DNA of 44,370 bases from NCBI GenBank assembly GCA_044866695.1, contig JBIOUF010000310.1, forward strand, positions 1 to 44,370. The letters run 5' to 3'. Under the pieces are notes generated by a model, which saw nothing but the letters and a program-made list of their open reading frames with translations, had not been told where the DNA came from and did not search any database. The first letter of the stretch is position 1. Each line of letters opens with the position of its first letter. Positions 6,914 through 14,216 of the stretch are shown in pieces. Position numbers and translations under genes: made by a program. This stretch comes from JBIOUF01 sp044866695. Lineage in GTDB: Bacteria; Actinomycetota; Actinomycetes; Propionibacteriales; Nocardioidaceae.

Positions 6914-8947
6914 ATGCGCGACTTCCCCCCGTCCTCGACGGCGTTCCTTCCCGGCCCGGAGGGGACGCGGTCGAGCGACCCCGACACGCGCAGCCCGGCC
7001 GCCTTCCTGCGCTGGCATCTGGGACAGCAGCGCTGGGTCGTCCTCTCCGCGTGCTGCGTCGGGCTGCTCTGGCAGGCCCCGCTGGTGTTCGGGCCGTGGC
7101 TGGTCGGCAGAGCGGTGGACGAAGGCATCCTCGCCGGCTCTGCCCAGGCCACCGTGACGTGGGCCGGGCTGTTGCTGGTGGTCACCCTGGTCGGCGCCGG
7201 GTTCGGCATCGCGATGCACACGCTGATCGTCCGGAGCTGGCTGATCGCGCTCTACGGCACCACGCAGATGGTGGCCCGCAAGTCCGTGCAGCTGGGTCAC
7301 GTGCTGGCCCGCCGTACTCCCACGGGCGAGGCGCTCAGCGTGGCCTCCAGCGACTCCGACGAGTTCGGGGCGCTCACCGAGATCACCGCGCGCGCCGCGT
7401 CCCAGCTCGTCGCGTTCCTGATCGTCGCCGCCATCGTCACCGGCATGTCGCTGCCGCTCGGCCTCATGGTGCTCGCGGCCGCGCCGGTCCTGCTGGGCGT
7501 GGCGCTGCCACTGCTCAGGCCGATGCACAGGCGCCAGGAGGTGGAACGCTCCCGCAGCTCCGACCTGACGTCGATGGCCACCGACATCGTCGCCGGCCTC
7601 CGCATCCTGCGCGGCATCGGCGGCGAGCGGACCTTCGGCCGCAACTACGACGCGCAGTCGCAGCGCACCAGGCAGGCGGGAGTGTCCGCGGGCCTGTGGC
7701 AGGCTGCCGTCGAGGCGACCGGCGTGCTGTTCTCCGGAGCGTTCCTGGTGCTGCTCATGTGGACCGGCGCCCGGGCGGTGATCGCCGACGACCTCACGGT
7801 GGGGCAGCTGGTCAGCTTCCTGGGCTACGGGCTGTTCATGGTGGGCCCCGTCCAGACCTTCTTCGAGTTCGCCCAGAAGCTCACCCGGGCGCTGGTGTCG
7901 GCACGCAAGGCGATCGTGCTGTTCGAGCAGGCGCCGCCCTGGGTGGAGCCCAGGACGCCTGCGGCGCTCCCGCCTACGGGCGACCTGGTCGACGAGGTCT
8001 CCGGCTTCGTGGCGCGTCCCGGGCGGCTCACCGTCGTGGTGAGCGGTGTGCCGGAGCGCTCGGCTGAGCTGGCCGACCGGCTCGGCCGCTATCTGTCCGC
8101 CGACGCCGACCCGCCGGCCGAGGACGCCGAGCACGAGCTGAAGGGCAGGGCGGCGCGCCTCGCCCGGGCGAGGCGACGGGCCGAGCGGGCCCGGATCGCC
8201 GCGGCGGACGAGCAACGGGCGCGCCGCCCCTGGGGCGTCCGGCTGGGCGGGGTCGACCTGGGCTCGGCCGACCTGGCCGACGTACGCCGCCGGATCCTGG
8301 TCAGCGACACCGGCAGCCAGCTGTTCGCCGGCACGCTGCAGGACGCGGTCGACCCGCACGCGCGGCTCACCCGCGCCCAGGCCGAGGAGCTGCTCCGGGT
8401 GGCCAGCGCCGAGGACGTCTACGACGCGATGCCCGAGGGCTGGCAGGGCGTGCTCGACGAGCGAGGCCGAGGCCTCTCCGGCGGCCAGCGGCAGCGGGTC
8501 GTCCTCGCCCGGGCGCTGGGCCTCGACCCCGACATCCTGGTCCTGGTCGAGCCCACCTCCGCGGTCGACGCCCACACCGAGGCCCGCATCGCCGAGCGCG
8601 TCGCCGACCACCGGCGGGGCCGGACCACCGTCGTGGCGACGGTGTCGCCGTTGTGGCTGCACCACGCCGACCGCGTGGCCCTGCTGGAAGGCTCGCAGGT
8701 GGTCGCGGTGGGGACCCACGAGGAGCTGCTGGAGACCAGCGCCGCCTACCGACGGGTCGTGGTCCGGTCCTTCGACCAGCCCCCCGCTCCCCCGACGGGA
8801 CCGCAGGCCCACGGCGCGCAGGCGCACTGCACCCCGCCCAGCCAGCCGCCCAGCCAGTCGCCCAGCCAGTCGCCCAGCCAGTCGCACTGGGAGGTCTGGG
8901 AGGACGAGCACTGGCAGCCGGAAGGGTGGGAGACCAGCCATGTCTGA
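6914..8947 (+). CDS. ABC exporter half with degenerate nucleotide-binding domain
   Basis: A 677-aa half-transporter: six membrane segments in residues ~40-330, then an ABC ATPase domain. The ATPase has lost the Walker A loop (VSGVPERSA stands where GxxGxGKS is expected), the Q-loop Gln (VSDTGSQLF), the Walker B Asp (ILVLVEPTS; Val545, with Glu546 kept) and the H-loop His (VVATVSPLW). It keeps an intact LSGGQRQR signature (from residue 521) and the SAVD D-loop. A charged Ala/Arg-rich insert follows the lost Walker A. The tail has four PSQ(P/S) repeats and a Trp-rich end (WEVWEDEHWQPEGW). It should pair with the product of 8940-10880, whose domain has the complementary defects. The stop overlaps the partner's start by 8 bp. 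ATG 6914 is chosen over longer frames that run into the divergent promoter region. Confidence 0.85.
   Translation: MRDFPPSSTAFLPGPEGTRSSDPDTRSPAAFLRWHLGQQRWVVLSACCVGLLWQAPLVFGPWLVGRAVDEGILAGSAQATVTWAGLLLVVTLVGAGFGIAMHTLIVRSWLIALYGTTQMVARKSVQLGHVLARRTPTGEALSVASSDSDEFGALTEITARAASQLVAFLIVAAIVTGMSLPLGLMVLAAAPVLLGVALPLLRPMHRRQEVERSRSSDLTSMATDIVAGLRILRGIGGERTFGRNYDAQSQRTRQAGVSAGLWQAAVEATGVLFSGAFLVLLMWTGARAVIADDLTVGQLVSFLGYGLFMVGPVQTFFEFAQKLTRALVSARKAIVLFEQAPPWVEPRTPAALPPTGDLVDEVSGFVARPGRLTVVVSGVPERSAELADRLGRYLSADADPPAEDAEHELKGRAARLARARRRAERARIAAADEQRARRPWGVRLGGVDLGSADLADVRRRILVSDTGSQLFAGTLQDAVDPHARLTRAQAEELLRVASAEDVYDAMPEGWQGVLDERGRGLSGGQRQRVVLARALGLDPDILVLVEPTSAVDAHTEARIAERVADHRRGRTTVVATVSPLWLHHADRVALLEGSQVVAVGTHEELLETSAAYRRVVVRSFDQPPAPPTGPQAHGAQAHCTPPSQPPSQSPSQSPSQSHWEVWEDEHWQPEGWETSHV
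8837..8884 (+). repeat. Four tandem 12-bp units encoding PSQ(P/S)
   Basis: Units begin at 8837, 8849, 8861 and 8873; the last three are identical (CCCAGCCAGTCG) and the first has one change. They encode a Pro-Ser-Gln linker in the C-terminal tail of the first ABC subunit and could vary in number by slippage without breaking the frame. Confidence 0.9.
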
Positions 8948-10880
8948 GACGCTGACCCACGACCTGCTGGCCAGCAGCGCGGGGACCTGGCGGAAGCGCG
9001 CCGACGACCCGCCGCGCGTCCCGGCAGAGCTGACCCCCCCGGGCGCGGGCGCGGACTGGCCGACCCGGCTTCGCGCGCTCCGCCGTCGGCACCTGCTGCG
9101 CGAGCAGCGCGCCGAGCGGGTGTACGCCGAGTCGCGACAGCCCGCGCGTGGCTGGCCGGTCGCGGACAACGCTGCGGTCGTGCGGTTCTTCGGCGACCTG
9201 CTCAGGGGGCGCCGCGGGATCTTCGCGGCGATGGTCGTCTTCAACGGCCTCGCCGCGGCGAGCGGCCTGCTGGTGCCCCGCCTGCTCGGCGACCTGGTCG
9301 ACGAGACGGCCCACGGCGCCGCGTCGCTCGAGTCCGTGACCTCGCTCGCGCTGACCATCCTCGCCGTCGTGGCGATGCAGGCGGCCTTCACGTTCGGCGG
9401 CCAGGCGACAGCGGCGCTGTTCGGCCAGGACCTGCTGGCCTCGGCGCGCGAGTACGTCGTCGGCGTGCTGCTCCGGCTGCCCCTAGGGCGGGTGGAGAGC
9501 GCCAGCACCGGCGACCTGGTCACCCGGGTCACCCGGGACGTCGGCACGATGAGCCGGGCCGCGCAGTACGGCCTGCCGATGGCGATCATCTCGCTGCTCA
9601 CCGTGGCGATGTCCGTGGTGGCGATGCTGCTCAACTCGGTGCTGCTGTCGGTGGTCCCGCTGGTGCTGGTCGCGATGTCGATGGTCCAGGTCCGCCGCTA
9701 CCTCCGCCGTGCGCAGAAGTGCTACATCGCCGAGGGCGCGACGTACTCGACGATCAACACCGGGCTGACCGAGACCGTTGAGGGCGCCCGCACCGTCGAG
9801 GCGCTCGGGCTCGGCGCCGCCCGGGTCCGTGACGACGAGGAGGACATCGCCGTTTCGGCGCAGGCCGAGCGCTACGGCATGACGCTGCGCAACCTGCTGT
9901 TCAGCGTCATCGACGTGGCCTTCAACGCCCCGCGGGTGCTGGTCGTGCTGGTCGGGGCGTGGGGCTACAGCCGCGGCTGGGTCTCGCTGGGCGAGATCAC
10001 CGCGGGCGTGCTGTACGCCGAGGCGGCCAGCGGCCCGCTGGACCGGCTGGTCGGCGAGGTGGACCGGCTGCAGGTCGGGGTGGCCTCCACCAGCCGCCTG
10101 CTCGGCATCGCCTTGGTGCCCTCCGACCGCACCCCGGGCGACGACCGGCCGGAGGGCTCCGACCTGGTCGGGGAGGACCTGCGCTTCGCCTACCGCGAAG
10201 GCCACGACGTGCTGCACGGCATCGACCTGGCCCTGGTCCCCGGCGAGCGGCTGGCCGTCGTCGGGCCGAGCGGGTCCGGCAAGTCGACACTGAGCCGGCT
10301 GCTGGCCGGCATCAACCGTCCGCGCACCGGGTCGGCGCGGGTCGGCGGCGTCGAGCTGACCAAGCTGCCGCTCGAGCTGCTGCGCACCGAGGTCGCCCTG
10401 GTCACCCAGGAGCACCACGTCTTCGTCGGCTCGGTCCGCGACAACATCCTGCTGGCCCGCGAGGACTCCTCCGACGAGGCGGTCTGGTCGGCGCTCGGCG
10501 CCGTGGGGTCGGCGGACTGGGTGCGCCGGCTGCCCGCCGGGCTGGACACGATGGTCGGCTCGGGCAACCTAGCCCTCACCCCCGCCCAGGCGCAGCAGGT
10601 GGCGCTGGCCCGGCTGATCGTGGCCGACCCGCACACCCTCGTCCTGGACGAGGCCACCTCGCTGATCGACCCGCGCACCGCGCGCAACGTCGAGGGGTCG
10701 ATGAGCGCGCTGCTGGACGGGCGGACCGTCGTCGCGATCGCCCATCGGCTGCACACCGCCCACGACGCGGACCGCATCGCCGTGGTCATCGACGGCCGGG
10801 TGGCCGAGCTCGGCCGGCACGACGAGCTGGTCGCGCGGGGCGGCGAGTACGCCGCCCTGTGGCGGGCCTGGACCAGCTGA
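8940..10880 (+). CDS. ABC exporter half with intact Walker motifs, degenerate signature
   Basis: A 646-aa partner half-transporter. About 80 hydrophilic residues precede six membrane segments (~85-340), then an ABC domain with Walker A GPSGSGKST (442-450, Lys448), Q-loop VTQEHH, Walker B LVLDEATS and H-loop IAHRL all intact, but the signature is LTPAQAQ (546-552) instead of LSGGQRQ. Because ATP sites form between Walker A of one subunit and the signature of the other, this half and the preceding one would make one complete and one dead site. Heterodimeric type IV exporters with one degenerate site are known, but such full separation is unusual. It probably exports the product of the ATP-grasp locus. 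It ends 9 bp from the convergent MFS gene, at a shared hairpin. Confidence 0.9.
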   Translation: MSETLTHDLLASSAGTWRKRADDPPRVPAELTPPGAGADWPTRLRALRRRHLLREQRAERVYAESRQPARGWPVADNAAVVRFFGDLLRGRRGIFAAMVVFNGLAAASGLLVPRLLGDLVDETAHGAASLESVTSLALTILAVVAMQAAFTFGGQATAALFGQDLLASAREYVVGVLLRLPLGRVESASTGDLVTRVTRDVGTMSRAAQYGLPMAIISLLTVAMSVVAMLLNSVLLSVVPLVLVAMSMVQVRRYLRRAQKCYIAEGATYSTINTGLTETVEGARTVEALGLGAARVRDDEEDIAVSAQAERYGMTLRNLLFSVIDVAFNAPRVLVVLVGAWGYSRGWVSLGEITAGVLYAEAASGPLDRLVGEVDRLQVGVASTSRLLGIALVPSDRTPGDDRPEGSDLVGEDLRFAYREGHDVLHGIDLALVPGERLAVVGPSGSGKSTLSRLLAGINRPRTGSARVGGVELTKLPLELLRTEVALVTQEHHVFVGSVRDNILLAREDSSDEAVWSALGAVGSADWVRRLPAGLDTMVGSGNLALTPAQAQQVALARLIVADPHTLVLDEATSLIDPRTARNVEGSMSALLDGRTVVAIAHRLHTAHDADRIAVVIDGRVAELGRHDELVARGGEYAALWRAWTS

Positions 10881-10896
10881 CGGGCCGGGTCAGCTG
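10874..10896. terminator. Bidirectional hairpin spanning two stop codons
   Basis: Perfect 8-bp arms CAGCTGAC / GTCAGCTG with a 7-nt GC loop. The left arm contains the TGA of the ABC gene (10878-10880) and the right arm the TGA of the convergent MFS gene (10890-10892 on the minus strand). No T-tract follows on either side. Confidence 0.5.
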
Positions 10897-12029
10897 CGGC
10901 ACAGCGGTAGGGCGGCGAGCAGCAGGACGGCCACCACCGCGAAGCCGAGCTGGAACGACGACGCCGCGGCGAGGGCGCCGACGACCACGGCGCCGGCCGC
11001 CGTGCCGGCGTCGAACCCGGCGTTCCAGACCGCGCTCGCCGTCGGGCCGTGGCCGGGTCCGGCCTTGGCGAAGGCGACCACGAGGGTCAGGCTCTGCGCC
11101 GCGCCGTACGACACCCCGAGCGTGGCGGCGCCGGCCACCAGCACGCCGCCCGACGACCACCCCGCGGCGAGCGCGCACAGGCCCATGCCGGTCGCGCCGA
11201 GCAGCACGGCGGGGGCCAGGAACCTGCCGGCGCCGTACCGGTCGGAGAGGGTGCCGGCCCCCCAGCGGCTCACCGTGGTGAGCAGGTTCATCACCAGCAG
11301 CGCGGCGACCGACCACGACCTGAGCACCTGCGGCGCGAAGGTGAGCATCGCGCCGCCGGCCATGGTGACCACCAGCAGCACCGCGGCGGGACGCAGCATC
11401 GCCCGGACCGTGCGCAGGTCGGGCCGGGCGGCCACGGGGACGGCGTCGTGCGGCCGGGCCCGAAGCATCCGGCCCAGCGCGAACGCCGCCGGCAGGCCGG
11501 CGAGGGGCAGCGCCGCGACCCAGAAGACGACCGCGAAGCCGGCGCTCTCCGCGATCGCCACGGACGCCGGGAGGAGGACCACGTTGGGGATCGCGACGGC
11601 GAACCCGTAGACCCCGATCGCCTCGCCTCGGCGGTTCGCTGGCACCAGCTCGGCCAGCAGCACGACGCTGGTGACGGTGAGGACGCCGAACCCGGCGCCC
11701 CGCACCGCCGACAGCGCCAGGGTGACCGGGAGGCCGTCGGAGAGCAGGTACGCCGGAGCGGGCGCGCCCAGCAACACCAGGCCGGCGGCCAGGACCTGGG
11801 CGTGGTCGAAGCGGCGCAGAGCGGCCGGCACGAGGAACTGGGTGACCACGGTGGCCAGGAGGAGCACCCCGTTCACCCAGCCGGCGCCGGCCTCGCTCGC
11901 CCCGCCGTGCACGGCCCACAACGGCGCGACGGACAGCAGCGCGGCGTACCCGCTGAACCCGGTGACCGCGACGAGGTTGACCTGCCGCATCCCGGGCATC
12001 TGCCACACGGGTCCGCGCACGGCCGTCAC
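10890..12029 (-). CDS. MFS transporter
   Basis: A ~379-aa major facilitator protein with about 12 hydrophobic segments and the typical cytoplasmic loop motifs: PANRRGEAIGVYGF between helices and DRYGAGR in the second half (a motif A-like loop). Drug-exporter-like MFS proteins have this length. It lies between the ABC exporter and the ATP-grasp/S51/esterase unit, so it may export the locus product or a precursor. GTG 12029 is my start choice; ATG 11999 is an alternative, and longer frames would overlap the divergent ATP-grasp gene. No Shine-Dalgarno sequence supports either start. The transported substrate is unknown. Confidence 0.82.
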   Translation of the reverse strand: MTAVRGPVWQMPGMRQVNLVAVTGFSGYAALLSVAPLWAVHGGASEAGAGWVNGVLLLATVVTQFLVPAALRRFDHAQVLAAGLVLLGAPAPAYLLSDGLPVTLALSAVRGAGFGVLTVTSVVLLAELVPANRRGEAIGVYGFAVAIPNVVLLPASVAIAESAGFAVVFWVAALPLAGLPAAFALGRMLRARPHDAVPVAARPDLRTVRAMLRPAAVLLVVTMAGGAMLTFAPQVLRSWSVAALLVMNLLTTVSRWGAGTLSDRYGAGRFLAPAVLLGATGMGLCALAAGWSSGGVLVAGAATLGVSYGAAQSLTLVVAFAKAGPGHGPTASAVWNAGFDAGTAAGAVVVGALAAASSFQLGFAVVAVLLLAALPLCRS

Positions 12030-12056
12030 GCTAGCCGGGCCCGCCGTGCCGGCCAG

Positions 12057-12062
12057 TAACAT
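12057..12062 (+). promoter_or_regulatory. -10-like box of a leaderless start
   Basis: TAACAT followed by 7 nt and GTG 12070, with no Shine-Dalgarno sequence. It is nearly identical to the TAACCT box 7 nt before paralogue B at 6810. Confidence 0.4.
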
Positions 12063-12069
12063 GCGGTGG

Positions 12070-13293
12070 GTGCGAGTCATCTTCGTCGAGCCCAGCTTCC
12101 CGAAGAACCAGCGCCAGTTCGTCCGCGGCCTGGCCGAGGTGGGGGCGGAGGTGATCGGCATCGGGGAGTCCCCGCAGGACTCCCTCGACGAGGAGCTGAA
12201 AAGCCAGATGGTGCACTACCACCAGGTGCCGAACGTCGTCGACGTCGACGTGATGACCGACGCGGTGCGCTGGCTGCAGGACAAGCTCTGGATCGACCGC
12301 CTCGAGTCCACGATCGAGGCGCACACGCTGGCCGCCGCCGAGGTCCGCGAGCGGTGCACCATCCCCGGCACCTCGCTGCGGACCGCGTGGCTGTGTCGGG
12401 ACAAGCCCTCCATGAAGGAGGTGCTCCGCCAGGCCGGCGTACCGACGGCGGCCTCGACCGGCGCGGAGAACGCCGAGCAGGTGTGGGCGTTCGCCAACGC
12501 CGTCGGCTACCCGATCATCCTCAAGCCGCGCAGCGGCGCCGGCGCGCTCGACACCACCCGGGTCGACGACAGCCAGCAGCTCGAGGCGGCGCTGGCCAGG
12601 TTCGGCAGCCAGGGCGCCGCCTCGATCGCGGTCGAGGAGTTCGTGGAGGGCCACGAGGGCTTCTACGACACGCTGTCGGTGAACGGGCACGCCGCGCTGG
12701 ACTTCGTGTCGCACTACTTCCCCGGAGTGCTGGAGGCGATGCGGACCCGGTGGATCTCGCCGCAGTTCGTCTCCACCAACCGCGTGGACAGCGTCGGTGA
12801 CTACCAGGAGCTGCGCGAGCTCGGCCAGCGCGTCGTCGCGGCGCTCGGCATCGGCACCAGCGCCACGCACATGGAGTGGTTCTTCGGGCCCAAGGGGCTC
12901 AGGTTCTCCGAGATCGGCTGCCGTCCGCCCGGCGTCGGCGCGTGGGACCTGTACGCCGCCGGCAACGACCTCGACATCTACCGCGAGTGGGCCAACGCGG
13001 TCGTGCACGGGCACGTCGCGACCCGGCCGTCCCGCCGCTTCGCCAGCGGCATCGTCGCCCTACGGCCGGAGCGGGACGGCACCATCTCCGGCTACTCCGG
13101 CGTCGAGGAGATCCACGACAGGTACGGCGAGTGGGTGATCGACGCGCACCTGCCGGACCCGGGCACGCCGACCCAGCCGGTCGAGGCCGGCTACATGGCC
13201 AACGCCTACGTCCGCATGCGCCACCCCGACTACGACGCACTGCGCGGGATGCTGGACGAGGTCGGTCGGACCATCCACGTGTACGCCGCGTGA
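12070..13293 (+). CDS. ATP-grasp ligase, paralogue C
   Basis: A 407-aa ATP-grasp enzyme (410 aa if ATG 12061 is used). It starts VRVIFVEPSFPKNQRQF, a Rossmann-like strand, followed by CRDKPSMK (109-116), LKPRSGAGALDTTRV with Lys152, VEEFVEGHEGFYD (Glu189/190), ATHMEW and SEIGCRPPG (Glu281). These are the same motifs, in the same order, as in paralogues A and B, so the three arose by duplication. It should make an amide, ester or thioester-type bond through an acyl phosphate. GTG 12070 is preferred because of the TAACAT box 7 nt ahead. Its stop overlaps the S51-like gene by 4 bp (GTGA), so the pair is coupled. The substrate is not known. Confidence 0.85.
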   Translation: MRVIFVEPSFPKNQRQFVRGLAEVGAEVIGIGESPQDSLDEELKSQMVHYHQVPNVVDVDVMTDAVRWLQDKLWIDRLESTIEAHTLAAAEVRERCTIPGTSLRTAWLCRDKPSMKEVLRQAGVPTAASTGAENAEQVWAFANAVGYPIILKPRSGAGALDTTRVDDSQQLEAALARFGSQGAASIAVEEFVEGHEGFYDTLSVNGHAALDFVSHYFPGVLEAMRTRWISPQFVSTNRVDSVGDYQELRELGQRVVAALGIGTSATHMEWFFGPKGLRFSEIGCRPPGVGAWDLYAAGNDLDIYREWANAVVHGHVATRPSRRFASGIVALRPERDGTISGYSGVEEIHDRYGEWVIDAHLPDPGTPTQPVEAGYMANAYVRMRHPDYDALRGMLDEVGRTIHVYAA

Positions 13294-14216
13294 CCCGCGT
13301 CGTCACACTGCTCGGCCCGCAGCGAAGGCCCAGCGTCCAGCAGGTCGCGCGCGAGCTGGACCCCCGGGCCCCCGTCGCCACCGTGACGGCCGGCTGGCAG
13401 GAGCGTGAGCCCGACGACGCCGAGCTGCAGGAGCTGCTGGGCGGGCGCGCGGTGAACCTGTCCTTGCACGCGCGGTGGCTCGACGTACACGACCGGGACC
13501 GGGAGTACGCCTACGCCGAGCGCGACCACGACGCCGCGCTCGCCGAGCTGCGCCGGCTCTACCTCACCCAGCTCGACCATGCCCTGGCCGGCGCCTACGG
13601 GGTGGCCCGGGAGCAGGAGGTCCGCCCGAGCGCTCGCGACGCCGCGCTGCGCGACGCCGTGCACGTCGTGCGGGTGGTGGACCGACAGCACCTGGCCAGG
13701 GTCCGCGGCGCGCAGCAGGCGTTCTACTCCGCCTGGCCGCCCCACGAACGGCCCGCCGTCGAGCGGCACCGCGAGGACGTGGCACGCCTCCTGCGGGGGG
13801 CGCAGGCCCTGGTCGTCGCGGGCGGGCACGTGGGCGAGCTGACCCGGGTGCTGCACCTGTTCAACGTCGGCCCGCACCTGCCCGGCGTCGTCATCGCCTG
13901 GTCGGCCGGGGCGATGGCGCTGTGCGACCGCGTCGTGCTCTTCCACGACTTCGTGCCGCACGGGGTGGGCCAGACCGAGGTGTTCGCCGAGGGGGTGGGC
14001 GTGGTGACCGGGGTGGTGCCGCTCCCGCATCTGCGCCGTCGGCTCCGCGTCGACGACCCGGTCCGGATGTCGGTGCTCGCGCGGCGGTTCGCGCCCGCCC
14101 GGTGCCTCGTGCTCGACGACGGCGTACGCGTGCCGCTCGGGCCAGGCGGCGACCTTCCTCCCGACGCGCGCGTGCTCACCGAGGACGGCCGGGTCGCCGA
14201 CCTGCAGGCGGCATGA
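13290..14216 (+). CDS. S51-like serine hydrolase (peptidase E/cyanophycinase fold)
   Basis: A 308-aa protein. Residues ~172-250 look like the core of peptidase family S51 and its class I glutamine-amidotransferase-like relatives: ALVVAGGHVGEL, then the nucleophile elbow IAWSAGAM with Ser205 in the family's x-S-A-G-A motif, and His247 in VPLPHL as a possible triad member. S51 enzymes cleave Asp-X dipeptides or, in cyanophycinase, aspartyl-arginine polymer. The N-terminal ~170 residues are charged and helical, longer than in peptidase E, and I do not recognise them. GTG 13290 overlaps the ATP-grasp stop by 4 bp, and its own stop overlaps the esterase start by 4 bp. A role in cleaving or editing an amide product is inferred from neighbours only. 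Confidence 0.68.
   Translation: MTRVVTLLGPQRRPSVQQVARELDPRAPVATVTAGWQEREPDDAELQELLGGRAVNLSLHARWLDVHDRDREYAYAERDHDAALAELRRLYLTQLDHALAGAYGVAREQEVRPSARDAALRDAVHVVRVVDRQHLARVRGAQQAFYSAWPPHERPAVERHREDVARLLRGAQALVVAGGHVGELTRVLHLFNVGPHLPGVVIAWSAGAMALCDRVVLFHDFVPHGVGQTEVFAEGVGVVTGVVPLPHLRRRLRVDDPVRMSVLARRFAPARCLVLDDGVRVPLGPGGDLPPDARVLTEDGRVADLQAA

Noticed and set aside
6845..9634. Long minus-strand open frame of over 900 codons opposite the ABC genes
   Set aside because: It is an antisense shadow of high-GC coding DNA with Arg/His/Gly-rich composition and no motifs; the plus strand encodes clear ABC transporters.
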